Shown piece after piece: positions 14,464-20,701 of a DNA stretch of 24,328 nt. How positions within the stretch are numbered: the first letter of the stretch is position 1; each line of letters starts with the position of its first letter. A program made the position numbers and the translations under genes. Where the stretch lies: the NCBI GenBank assembly GCA_910585815.1, contig CAJUFJ010000001.1, positions 1 to 24,328 on the forward strand, in the 5' to 3' direction. Origin of the DNA: an uncultured Oscillospiraceae bacterium. GTDB taxonomy: Bacteria > Bacillota > Clostridia > Oscillospirales > Oscillospiraceae. The notes beneath the pieces were generated by a model. It worked only from the letters and a program-made list of their open reading frames with translations, was not told where the DNA came from and searched no databases.

Positions 14464-15759
14464 TTGACCAAGTATCTGATTCATGGGGGCCGCCCCCTAC
14501 ACGGAACCATCCACATCAGCGGCGCGAAAAATGCCGCTGTCGCTATCATCCCCGCCGCCCTGCTGGTGGACGGCGTCTGCCGCATTGAAAATGTTCCTCA
14601 GATCAGCGATGTTACCCTGATTCTTCAAATCCTGCGGGAGCTGGGCGCCGACGTGCGCCTGGTCAACCGCACCACCGTGGAGGTGGACTGCTCTCATATC
14701 CGCAACCGTCAAGTGCCCTACGAGCTGGCCCGGAGAATCCGTGCCAGCTACTATCTGGTGGGCGCGCTGCTCAGCCGCTTCGGCTGGGCGGAGGTCCCCC
14801 TGCCCGGCGGCTGCGACCTGGGCGGCCGACCTGTGGACCAGCACATCAAGGGCTTTGTGTCCATGGGGGCCGACGTGGAGGTGCGCAACGGCCTGATCGA
14901 CGCCCGGGTGCCCAACGGGGCCCGGCTGTCCGGGGGACAGGTCTACCTGGATATCGTCTCGGTGGGGGCCACCATGAACATTATGCTGGCCGCCACCCTG
15001 GCCTCCGGCATGACGGTCATCGAAAACGCCGCCAAGGAGCCCCATATTGTGGACCTGGCCAACTTCCTCAACTCCATGGGGGCCGACATCCGGGGCGCGG
15101 GCACCGATGTCATCAAAATTCACGGGGTGGCCCGCCTGCGGGGGGGCTCCTACTCCATCATCCCCGACCAGATCGAGGCGGGCACCTATATGGCCGCCGT
15201 GGCCGCCGCCGGCGGGGATGTGCTCATTCGGAACGTGATCCCCAAGCACCTGGACTGCATCACCGCCAAGCTGGTGGAGATGGGGGTGGACGTGGAGGAG
15301 CTGGACGACGCCCTCCGCCTGCGCCGGGAGGGTCCCATGGGCCGGGTGAACGTGAAAACCATGCCCTACCCCGGCTTCCCCACCGATATGCAGCCCCAGA
15401 TTGCCGCCGCCCTGTGCGTGGCACAGGGGACAAGCGTCCTCACCGAGGGGGTTTGGGACAACCGCTACCGCTATGTGGACGAGTTCCGCCGCATGGGGGC
15501 CCGCATCCAGGTGGACGGCAAGGTGGCCGTTATCGAGGGGGTGGACCACCTCACCGGAGCCCCCATCCACGCCTGTGACCTGCGGGCCGGAGCCGCCATG
15601 GTCATTGCCGGCCTGGCCGCCCAGGGTGTCACCGAGATCGACGGCATCCACCACATCGAGCGGGGCTATGAGACCATCGTGGAAAAGCTGGCCAACTTGG
15701 GGGCCGATATTCAGATCATCAGCGTACCCGGCGAGGATGACCAGGCCCAGGTGGGATAA
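14464..15759 (+). CDS. murA: UDP-N-acetylglucosamine 1-carboxyvinyltransferase
   Basis: This 431-residue cytoplasmic enzyme catalyses the first committed step of peptidoglycan synthesis, transferring enolpyruvate from PEP to UDP-GlcNAc. It has the two-lobed EPSP-synthase-like fold. Lys22-Asn23 sit in SGAKNAA. The catalytic Cys117 is in LPGGCDLGGRPVDQH, so the protein should be sensitive to fosfomycin, which alkylates this cysteine (resistant forms have Asp). A conserved Asp lies in PGFPTDMQ, matching the general-base region. The start is TTG at 14464 behind AGAGGGTGCAGG; no ATG fits. Firmicutes often carry two murA paralogs and I cannot say which this is. It has its own promoter and a MITE-like element downstream. 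Confidence 0.96.
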   Translation: MTKYLIHGGRPLHGTIHISGAKNAAVAIIPAALLVDGVCRIENVPQISDVTLILQILRELGADVRLVNRTTVEVDCSHIRNRQVPYELARRIRASYYLVGALLSRFGWAEVPLPGGCDLGGRPVDQHIKGFVSMGADVEVRNGLIDARVPNGARLSGGQVYLDIVSVGATMNIMLAATLASGMTVIENAAKEPHIVDLANFLNSMGADIRGAGTDVIKIHGVARLRGGSYSIIPDQIEAGTYMAAVAAAGGDVLIRNVIPKHLDCITAKLVEMGVDVEELDDALRLRREGPMGRVNVKTMPYPGFPTDMQPQIAAALCVAQGTSVLTEGVWDNRYRYVDEFRRMGARIQVDGKVAVIEGVDHLTGAPIHACDLRAGAAMVIAGLAAQGVTEIDGIHHIERGYETIVEKLANLGADIQIISVPGEDDQAQVG

Positions 15760-15775
15760 CCGCCGTCCACAGGAG

Positions 15776-15917
15776 CCCGATTTTGGGAGTGTCCTACCGC
15801 GCATTTTATCACAGTCAGGAGAATTGGCGCGATTTGTAGGGGCGCAGAGTGCGCCCGCGGGCGGACAATGTCCGCCCCTACATAAAAATCTGCGAATAGG
15901 ACACACCCCCGATTTTG
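15776..15917. mobile_element. MITE-like element flanked by a 10-bp direct repeat
   Basis: CCCGATTTTG occurs at 15776-15785 and again at 15908-15917, as expected for a target duplication. The enclosed 122 bases begin GGAGTGTCCTA and end with the complement of GGTGTGTCCTA (10 of 11 matching), giving short terminal inverted repeats. It has no coding capacity. The interior contains the GTAGGGGC double hairpin at 15836-15881. The responsible transposase is not in this window. Confidence 0.6.
15836..15881. repeat. GTAGGGGC double-hairpin repeat, copy 3 (inside the MITE-like element)
   Basis: It begins GTAGGGGCG and ends CGCCCCTAC, so its ends are inverted repeats. Inside are two hairpins: GGGCGCA/TGCGCCC (starting 15840) and GGGCGGACA/TGTCCGCCC (15859-15877). 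Confidence 0.8.
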
Positions 15918-15931
15918 CAGGATGATAAGGC

Positions 15932-15955
15932 GGCGCGCTGAGGTCGTCGCGCCCT
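15932..15955. repeat. GTAGGGCGCG-type palindrome, variant copy (minus orientation)
   Basis: GGCGCG and CGCGCC enclose a 10-base loop and end in CCTAC. Read on the minus strand it starts GTAGGGCGCG. It appears related to the GTAGGGGC family but diverged. It lies about 65 bases upstream of the metallo-beta-lactamase-fold gene. Confidence 0.45.
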
Positions 15956-16018
15956 ACAATATTCCCCAGGGTCCGGCAGGGATGTCGGGCCCTGAATTGT
16001 TGTAAAAGGAGCGATAGT

Positions 16019-16831
16019 TTGTTTACCTTTACCACCCTTGCCAGCGGCTCGCTGGGCAACGCCGCTCTGGTTTCCTGCGGGGACACCCACATCCTGCTGG
16101 ACGCCGGTATCTCCGCCAGGCGCATCACCGCCGGGCTGGCGGAATTGGGCGTGAAGCCCCACCAGCTGTCCGCCATCCTCCTCACCCACGAGCACAGCGA
16201 CCACGTGTCCGGCCTGCGGGTGCTGTCCAAAAAGGCGGGGGCTCCCATCTACGCCACCCGTCCCACCCTGCGGGAGTGGTACAAGCGGCAGCAATGTGAC
16301 GAGGTAAAGGCGCTGTTCCGGCCCCAGGAGGCGGGAACCGGGTTTCAGGTCGGCGCGCTGTGGGTGGAGTCCTTCCCCACCCCCCACGACGCGGCGGGCA
16401 GCGTGGGCTGGTCCATCGCCGGGGAGGGGTGCCGCATGGTACTGTGCACCGACCTGGGCCATGTCACCGAGCCGGTCCGCCGGGCGGTGGCGGGCTGCGA
16501 CCTGCTGGTGTGCGAGACCAACCACGACGTGGACTGGGTCCGTACCGGCCCCTACCCCTACTACTTAAAGCAGCGGATTTTGGGGGACTACGGCCACCTG
16601 TCCAACGAGGCGGGAGCGGAGCTGGCCGCCTTCGCGGTGGAAACAGGGACCCGGTCGGTGATTCTGGCCCACCTGTCCCAGACCAACAACACCCCCGTCC
16701 GGGCCTATGACACCGTGGTCCGGCGGCTGCTGGCCATGGACTGCAACCCGGAGCGGGATATCTCTCTGTGGGTGGCCCCCGCCAAGCTCCCCGGCCCCAC
16801 CTGGAGCCCAAAGGGGGTATCGGTGTGCTGA
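16019..16831 (+). CDS. yycJ: YycJ/WalJ-type metallo-beta-lactamase-fold hydrolase
   Basis: This 270-residue cytoplasmic metal-dependent hydrolase has the zinc motif THEHSDH at 56-62 (HxHxDH). Further ligand candidates are His in FPTPHDAAG, Asp in CTDLGH and His in LAHLSQTNN. The opening LASGSLGNA and the LLDAGIS block match the YycJ (WalJ/VicX) family of Firmicutes, whose members belong to the WalRK neighbourhood and are proposed to act on nucleic acids. No walRK genes are present here, but rlmH follows, as it does near yycJ in Bacillus. The start is TTG at 16019, with AAAAGGAG 8 bases upstream; no ATG fits the conserved N-terminus. Its last two codons and stop overlap the rlmH start. Confidence 0.88.
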   Translation: MFTFTTLASGSLGNAALVSCGDTHILLDAGISARRITAGLAELGVKPHQLSAILLTHEHSDHVSGLRVLSKKAGAPIYATRPTLREWYKRQQCDEVKALFRPQEAGTGFQVGALWVESFPTPHDAAGSVGWSIAGEGCRMVLCTDLGHVTEPVRRAVAGCDLLVCETNHDVDWVRTGPYPYYLKQRILGDYGHLSNEAGAELAAFAVETGTRSVILAHLSQTNNTPVRAYDTVVRRLLAMDCNPERDISLWVAPAKLPGPTWSPKGVSVC

Positions 16832-17307
16832 GCGTCTACCTGATCTGCGTGGGCAAGCTGAAGGAGAAATTTTATAAGGACGCCTGCGCCGAGTATATCA
16901 AGCGCCTGTCACCCTATTGCAGACTGACGCTGGTGGAGATTCCCGAGGCCAAGCTGTCCAAGGACCCCACCCTGGGGGAGATTACCAACGCCCTGGCCAA
17001 GGAGGGGGAGGCCATCCGGGCCAAAATCCCTCCCGGCTCCCGGGTGGCGGCCCTGTGCGTGGAGGGCCGGATGCGCTCCAGCGAGGAAATTCCCCAGATG
17101 TTTCCCGTCCCGGGCCGCAGCCCGGAGAAGCATATGGTCTTCATCATCGGCGGCAGCTACGGCCTTCACCCCTCCATCAAGGCGGAGGCCAACACCCAGC
17201 TGTCCATGTCCCCCATGACCTTCCCCCACCACCTGGCCCGGGTCATGCTGCTGGAGCAGATATACCGGGCATTTAAAATCAACGAGGGGTCGGCCTACCA
17301 TAAATAA
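16825..17307 (+). CDS. rlmH: 23S rRNA (pseudouridine-1915 N3)-methyltransferase
   Basis: This 160-residue SPOUT-fold methyltransferase acts on the ribosome at pseudouridine 1915 of helix 69. The C-terminal trefoil knot is clear: FIIGGSYGLHPS, then LSMSPMTFPHHLARVMLLEQ, ending in the conserved YRAFKINEG and SAYHK tail. The start is GTG at 16825, chosen because it gives a length one residue longer than the usual 159 and an N-terminus (VLSVYLICVGKLKEKFY) like the family. AAAGGGGG lies upstream inside yycJ. A longer reading from 16768 would add residues unlike the family. It overlaps yycJ by seven bases, so the two are translationally coupled. Confidence 0.95.
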   Translation: MLSVYLICVGKLKEKFYKDACAEYIKRLSPYCRLTLVEIPEAKLSKDPTLGEITNALAKEGEAIRAKIPPGSRVAALCVEGRMRSSEEIPQMFPVPGRSPEKHMVFIIGGSYGLHPSIKAEANTQLSMSPMTFPHHLARVMLLEQIYRAFKINEGSAYHK

Positions 17308-17308
17308 A

Positions 17309-17337
17309 ACGGCCCCGTCTCAAAGAAACGGAGCCGT
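17309..17337 (-). terminator. hairpin between rlmH and the antisense cassette
   Basis: Arms 17309-17318 (ACGGCCCCGT) and 17328-17337 (ACGGAGCCGT) pair with one mismatch. On the minus strand it is followed by TTTTATTTAT, a good exit signal for the leftward small-ORF transcript. In the rlmH direction there is no U-run. Confidence 0.7.
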
Positions 17338-17345
17338 CCCACAAC

Positions 17346-17374
17346 TTGACACACCCGCAAAAATGTGGTATGCT
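17346..17374 (+). promoter_or_regulatory. consensus promoter for a putative antisense RNA
   Basis: A perfect TTGACA (17346-17351) and TATGCT (17369-17374) are spaced by 17 bases. No start codon with a ribosome site follows on the plus strand. Transcription should begin near 17381 and run against the small leftward ORF. Confidence 0.8.
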
Positions 17375-17380
17375 ACGGTT

Positions 17381-17480
17381 GTGTAGGGGAATCGCCCAGC
17401 GCTGGCGGTTTGGCCCTGTTAAGCTAGGTTTTTATCAAGAGACAGAAACCGTCACTTGCCAGAGTGGCGGTTTCACTTTA
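17381..17480 (+). ncRNA. putative cis-antisense RNA (type I antitoxin-like)
   Basis: This transcript is predicted from the promoter at 17346-17374. It contains the palindrome CCAGCGCTGG (17396-17405) and ends, by inference, at the hairpin 17445-17474. It would be fully complementary to the 3' part of the transcript carrying the 21-codon ORF, including the stop codon. The exact 3' end is uncertain because the hairpin has only a weak U-run (TTTCACTTTA). Confidence 0.5.
17445..17474. terminator. hairpin shared by both opposing transcripts
   Basis: The arms GAAACCGTCAC (17445-17455) and GTGGCGGTTTC (17464-17474) pair with a single G-U-type mismatch. It touches the stop codon of the 21-codon ORF and could end the plus-strand RNA or serve as its recognition loop. 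Confidence 0.55.
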
Positions 17481-17538
17481 CCCTGACCTGAATCGTCACT
17501 GTGTATCCACGGACGTGGAACGTAAACGTCAAAGTCAT
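17473..17538 (-). CDS. 21-residue peptide, putative type I toxin-like
   Basis: The ORF runs from the ATG at 17538 to the TGA at 17473-17475. The peptide begins MTLTFTFHVRGY and ends TVTIQVRVK. Hydrophobic and Thr/charged residues alternate, suggesting an amphipathic beta-hairpin with a cationic tail. It is not a classical membrane helix. Expression signals are unusually good for so short a frame. AAAGGAGGTGA, a perfect match to the 16S rRNA 3' end, lies upstream with 9 bases between AGGAGG and ATG. A consensus promoter lies about 62 bases before the ATG. A 6-bp hairpin (17546-17551 with 17559-17564) can mask the ribosome site. An opposing promoter makes antisense RNA. I do not recognise the peptide family. 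A leader peptide is an alternative, but no coding gene follows it on the same strand. Confidence 0.6.
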   Translation of the reverse strand: MTLTFTFHVRGYTVTIQVRVK

Positions 17539-17545
17539 CGTGCCT

Positions 17546-17564
17546 CACCTCCTTTGCAGAGGTG
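17546..17564 (-). promoter_or_regulatory. ribosome-site-masking hairpin of the 21-codon ORF
   Basis: On the minus strand CACCTC (17559-17564) pairs with GAGGTG (17546-17551) around a 7-base loop that holds the rest of the Shine-Dalgarno sequence. Such masking is common in type I toxin mRNAs and would lower translation until the structure is opened or processed. Confidence 0.55.
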
Positions 17565-17606
17565 TGCCAAAACCGCCTTGCCTTAACCGGCATTCCCTTG
17601 TGTCGA

Positions 17607-17635
17607 ATTATAGCAGAAACCTACCTGTACGTCAA
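17607..17635 (-). promoter_or_regulatory. consensus promoter of the 21-codon ORF
   Basis: On the minus strand, TTGACG (17630-17635) and a perfect TATAAT (17607-17612) are separated by 17 bases. The transcript should start near 17600. It lies just after the terminator of the upstream operon, so this is an independent transcription unit. Confidence 0.82.
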
Positions 17636-17656
17636 CAGAATGACCCGAAAATCGGC

Positions 17657-17691
17657 AAAAGGAGCCTGACACGACATGTCAGGCTCCTTTT
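17657..17691. terminator. terminator of the recG/mutY-side operon
   Basis: The perfect 14-bp arms AAAAGGAGCCTGAC (17657-17670) and GTCAGGCTCCTTTT (17678-17691) surround a 7-base loop, with T-rich exits on the minus strand. It begins 5 bases past the stop of the hypothetical gene at 17696. Confidence 0.92.
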
Positions 17692-17695
17692 AGCG

Positions 17696-18001
17696 TCAAC
17701 GTTCTTTTTCCGCCTGAAACAGGGCGCACGCCTCCAACTGTTGCAGCCGTTGACAGACGGCAATCTCACTGTCCAAAAGCCGCAGCAGGGCTTCTCTGCT
17801 GACCGGCTCCAGGAAGTGGTCCCTCGCCCGAATGCCCTCCTGAATGGTCTCCTCATACCAGCACCTGCCGTCCTCGGTGACAAACCAAACCTGGGACACT
17901 ACTGGTCCGAAACACAGCTTTTTGAGAATTACCCGCCGGCCGTTAACAAATTCCCTCTCAGGCGGGCAGTGGAGCCAGTGAGCAACCCAAAAATTCTTCA
18001 T
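17696..18001 (-). CDS. hypothetical protein, 101 residues
   Basis: This small soluble protein matches no family I recognise. The first half is rich in aromatic residues (MKNFWVAHWLHCPP, VWFVTEDGRCWYEE) and looks beta-stranded. The second half is helical and charged (from about residue 65, with EALLRLLDSEIAVCQRLQQLEA), possibly a short coiled coil. The ATG lies 3 bases after the PflX-like gene's stop and the gene ends at a strong terminator, so it is the last member of the mutY operon. The tight spacing supports its being real. Function cannot be inferred beyond cotranscription with DNA-repair and radical SAM genes. Confidence 0.7.
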   Translation of the reverse strand: MKNFWVAHWLHCPPEREFVNGRRVILKKLCFGPVVSQVWFVTEDGRCWYEETIQEGIRARDHFLEPVSREALLRLLDSEIAVCQRLQQLEACALFQAEKER

Positions 18002-18004
18002 GGC

Positions 18005-18883
18005 CTATACCCCCGTCAAATCGAAGGGCGGGGTGTACTCCTCCTTCGCGCTTGTCCGCTCCTGGGTGAAGCCGGCCAGACCCAGGTTTTCCATGTACTC
18101 CTGGGCGGCCCGCATCTCCCCGGGGCGCAGGCGGCGATTCAGCTCCGGGACGGCGGACAGGTCCCCCCAGGGAGTATACTGGCTCATGAGGGAGAACAGC
18201 ACCGTCCCCGGCTCGAACTCCCGGGCGACCCAGTCCATCACCGCCTTGGCCTGATTCAGCTGGCCGGGGAGGATAAGGTGGCGTATAATTGTCCCCCTTA
18301 ATAACAGGCCGTTATCATCAAACTGGCAGGGCCCGGTCTGACGGACCATCTCCCGGATGGCGGCTTGGGCGATCTCCGGGTAGTCGGGGGCCCCGGAGTA
18401 CCGCCGGGCGGCGGCGCTGTCCAGATATTTCAGGTCGGGGAGGTAAATGTCGATCTTCCCCTCCAGCCCCCGCAGGGTCTCCGTTCTGTCATATCCTCCT
18501 GTATTGAATACGACTGGTATAGTGGGCCGCCAGTCCTTCAGGAGGGCGGTGAGGGTGTGGGCGTAGTGGGTGGGGTTGAGGAAATTGAGGTTGTGGGCCC
18601 CCTGGTCGATGAGCGCCTGGCAAATTTCCCGCAGGCGGTCCAGGGTGACGGCCCTTCCAAAATCCCGATGGCTGATCTTCTCATTCTGGCAGAACACGCA
18701 GCCCAGGGAGCAGCCGGAGAAGAAGACCGTCCCCGAGCCCCGGGTGCCGGAGATGGGGGGCTCCTCCCAATGGTGGAGGGCGGCCCGGGCGAGGACGGGG
18801 GCGGACCCCATCCGGCAGTACCCGGTCCCAACGGTCTCGGTGCGCTCCGCCCCACAGTGCCGGGGACACAGATTGCAGATCAT
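18005..18883 (-). CDS. PflX-like radical SAM protein (COG1313 type)
   Basis: This 292-residue radical SAM protein starts at the ATG at 18883, preceded by GAGGAGG. The frame is open further upstream but overlaps mutY without similarity. The N-terminus has the family's extra cysteines (MICNLCPRHCGAER, then GYCRMG). Next comes the EEPPISGTRGSGTVFFSGC block, with the SAM cluster motif CSLGCVFC (CxxxCxxC), and then NLNFLNPTHY. These features match COG1313, uncharacterised proteins related to pyruvate formate-lyase activating enzymes. No glycyl-radical enzyme is nearby, so an activase role is unproven. The start lies 14 bases after the mutY stop, in the same operon. Confidence 0.88.
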   Translation of the reverse strand: MICNLCPRHCGAERTETVGTGYCRMGSAPVLARAALHHWEEPPISGTRGSGTVFFSGCSLGCVFCQNEKISHRDFGRAVTLDRLREICQALIDQGAHNLNFLNPTHYAHTLTALLKDWRPTIPVVFNTGGYDRTETLRGLEGKIDIYLPDLKYLDSAAARRYSGAPDYPEIAQAAIREMVRQTGPCQFDDNGLLLRGTIIRHLILPGQLNQAKAVMDWVAREFEPGTVLFSLMSQYTPWGDLSAVPELNRRLRPGEMRAAQEYMENLGLAGFTQERTSAKEEYTPPFDLTGV

Positions 18884-18897
18884 AGCGCGCCCTCCTC

Positions 18898-19941
18898 TCA
18901 AAAATGCCCCAGACGGTCGGCCACAAGCCGGGAAAAGCTCTGGAAGGCGTTGGGGACGGCGTAGACATCCCGCAGGGATTGCCGGTCCGCCCACACCCAA
19001 CCATCAGGCAGAGCCGGACCGTCAAGCTCTCCGGCCAGAGCGGTCATGTGCCATTCGATGTGGGTGAAGATGTGCTTTCCCGTCCCCGCCCGGGTCAGCG
19101 GGGCGGACAGCCCCCACCGCTCCGGCCAGTCGGACCCGTTGGCCAGCTCGTTGGGGTACTCCCACAGTCCGGCCAGCAGCCCTCGTTCCGGCCGGCGGCG
19201 GAGGGCCACGCTGTCCCCGTGGAACAGGAGATAGACCGTCCGCTCCTCCACCCGCCGGGCCTTTTGGGCCGCCTTGACAGGCAGTTCCCCCGTCCGGCCT
19301 TCCTGGAAGGCCCGACAGAGGGGGGCCGCCGGACACCGCTCACACAGGGGCGCGCCGTTGGGCAGGCAGACGGTGGCCCCCAGCTCCATCAGGGCCTGGT
19401 TGAAGTCCCCGGGGGCGTCCAGGGGGATCACCTCGGCAAGGGCGGCGGTGACCTTTTTCTTCATGGCGGGGGTGGTGATATCGCCGCTGTCTCCGGCAAT
19501 CCGGGCAATTACCCGCAGGACGTTGCCGTCCACCGCCGGGACGGGCAGGCCGAAGGCGATGGAGGCAATGGCCCCGGCGGTGTAGTCCCCCACCCCGGCC
19601 AGGGCCCGGATGGCCTCATAAGTATTTGGGAATACTCCGCCGTGGTCCTCCGTGACCTGTTTTGCCGCCTTTTGCAGGTTTCGGGCCCGGCTGTAGTAGC
19701 CCAGCCCCTGCCACAGCTTCATCAGCCGGTCCTGGGGCAGGGCGGCCAGGGCGGACACATCGGGGGCCGTCTCCAGAAAGCGGTGGTAGTAGTCCAGCAC
19801 CGCCGCCACCCGGGTCTGCTGGAGCATGATTTCAGACACCCACACGTGGTAGGGGGTGGGGTCGCTCCGCCAGGGGAGGGTCCGGGCGTTCTCCCGGTAC
19901 CAGACCAGCAGGGGGATGGGCAGCTGCCGCAGTTCGTCCAA
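18898..19941 (-). CDS. mutY: A/G-specific adenine DNA glycosylase
   Basis: This 347-residue base-excision repair enzyme removes adenine mispaired with 8-oxoguanine. I chose the TTG at 19941 (GAGGAG 7-8 bases upstream). With this start the catalytic Glu in EIMLQQT is residue 37 and the Asp in PAVDGN is residue 138, the same numbers as in E. coli MutY. The hairpin-helix-hairpin is LAGVGDYTAGA. The iron-sulfur loop reads C-x7-C-x2-C-x5-C, one residue longer in the first gap than the classical x6. The C-terminal MutT-like domain (8-oxoG recognition) begins near the ERTVYLLF segment and includes GLLAGLWEYP. It is first of a three-gene operon with the PflX-like and hypothetical genes. Confidence 0.95.
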   Translation of the reverse strand: MDELRQLPIPLLVWYRENARTLPWRSDPTPYHVWVSEIMLQQTRVAAVLDYYHRFLETAPDVSALAALPQDRLMKLWQGLGYYSRARNLQKAAKQVTEDHGGVFPNTYEAIRALAGVGDYTAGAIASIAFGLPVPAVDGNVLRVIARIAGDSGDITTPAMKKKVTAALAEVIPLDAPGDFNQALMELGATVCLPNGAPLCERCPAAPLCRAFQEGRTGELPVKAAQKARRVEERTVYLLFHGDSVALRRRPERGLLAGLWEYPNELANGSDWPERWGLSAPLTRAGTGKHIFTHIEWHMTALAGELDGPALPDGWVWADRQSLRDVYAVPNAFQSFSRLVADRLGHF

Positions 19942-20273
19942 AGTCAGGCTCCTCTCTTGTTGAAAGTTTGTACTGTCATACGGCTTTTTTCGGGGGATCG
20001 CTCTTTGCGCGAAATCATAACAAAATACAAATATGAGATATAATGGATTTGGGGATGGCATTTCCCCCTGGGGAGTGATAAAGTCTTGGACAGAGCAAGG
20101 GTTAAAAATTTAACGAAGCGCCGGCTGCCGCTCTTGCCGGCGGTTTCTGAGGATTTGCGGCCTTTGACTCCATCATTCCTTTTTCATCCATCCTTCCAGA
20201 TCACCACACAGGGGCGCCCCATAGGGGCGCCCCTGTGTGGTTTTCCGTGGGGAATCAGGGACGCCTGGGTGGT
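19942..20273. other. noncoding region between mutY and the redox-protein gene
   Basis: It contains the mutY leader side (AT-rich 19965-20050), a 7-bp hairpin (CGCCGGC/GCCGGCG, 20119-20142) and the long palindrome at 20203-20241. I see no gene. The plus-strand open frame across this region reads through the antisense of real genes and has no similarity. Confidence 0.5.
20203..20241. terminator. 18-bp perfect GC-rich palindrome after the redox-protein gene
   Basis: Arms 20203-20220 and 20224-20241 pair perfectly around an ATA loop. Each arm contains GGGGCGCCCC, itself self-complementary. TTTT follows on the plus strand only. It lies 33 bases after the stop of the leftward redox gene and is probably its transcript end, though the U-run favours the other direction. 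Confidence 0.7.
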
Positions 20274-20642
20274 TCATTCCAGCATCTGCACAACCTCGAA
20301 GACCAGGCCGTCGCAGTGCTCCTTCCGAGGGATGCCCGCCTCGTGGGATTTTTTCAGCAGGGCGGAGCAGTTGATTTCCCCGTGGTCCTCCCGGAACTTG
20401 CGCAGGAAGGCGGTGGACTGCTCCTCGTCATATCCCTTCATGCCCAGCACCATCAGCGCCCCGGTGAGGGTGCCGCACACCGAGCCGCAGCGCATCCCGG
20501 AGCCGAAATTGGCCCCCAGGTCGAATGCCTGCTGTTCGGTGAGGCCTATGTCCTCTGCAAAGGTGACCAGAACGGACTGGCAGCAGTTAAAATGTACGTC
20601 GGTGCGGGCCCGGAGCTCCTGGGCTTTTTCTAAATGTGTCAT
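20274..20642 (-). CDS. C_GCAxxG_C_C-family redox protein
   Basis: This 122-residue small soluble protein has the conserved cysteine pattern of the redox-active C_GCAxxG_C_C family. It has FNCCQSVL near residue 20, GSGMRCGSVCGTLTGALM (about 48-65) and the later single cysteines in INCSALL and EHCDGL. Members are predicted iron-sulfur or thiol redox proteins of anaerobes. Their partners are not known. The ATG has AGGAGAA upstream. It lies 59 bases downstream of recG on the same strand, with a GTAGGGGC palindrome between them, and may share the recG transcript or use its own weak promoter. Confidence 0.85.
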   Translation of the reverse strand: MTHLEKAQELRARTDVHFNCCQSVLVTFAEDIGLTEQQAFDLGANFGSGMRCGSVCGTLTGALMVLGMKGYDEEQSTAFLRKFREDHGEINCSALLKKSHEAGIPRKEHCDGLVFEVVQMLE

Positions 20643-20672
20643 GGTTCATTCTCCTGTTCTGTTTATTATGCT

Positions 20673-20699
20673 CGGGCCGGCCAGGGGGCTGGCCCCTAC
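20673..20699 (-). repeat. GTAGGGGC palindromic repeat, copy 4 (after recG)
   Basis: On the minus strand GTAGGGGCCAG begins two bases after the recG stop codon and pairs with the downstream half ending GGCCGGCCC. The sequence between stop and repeat matches that after niaR (ACTGTAGGGGCC in both). Confidence 0.75.
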
Positions 20700-20701
20700 A
20701 G

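Noticed and set aside
15836..15960. CRISPR-like repeats
   Set aside because: The repeats are inverted hairpins without regular spacers or a direct-repeat ladder. No cas genes are present.
14497..16248. 583-codon minus-strand open frame across murA and the MITE region
   Set aside because: It is the antisense shadow of GC-rich murA and yycJ. Its composition is His/Gly/Val-rich, it has no ribosome site and it resembles no family.
17384..17395. GTAGGGG string in the putative antisense RNA as another repeat copy
   Set aside because: It continues AATCGCCC rather than into the GC palindrome, so I treat the match as chance.
19942..20061. 40-residue N-terminal extension of MutY
   Set aside because: The extension has no similarity. 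The TTG at 19941 has a ribosome site and restores the standard catalytic numbering (Glu37, Asp138).
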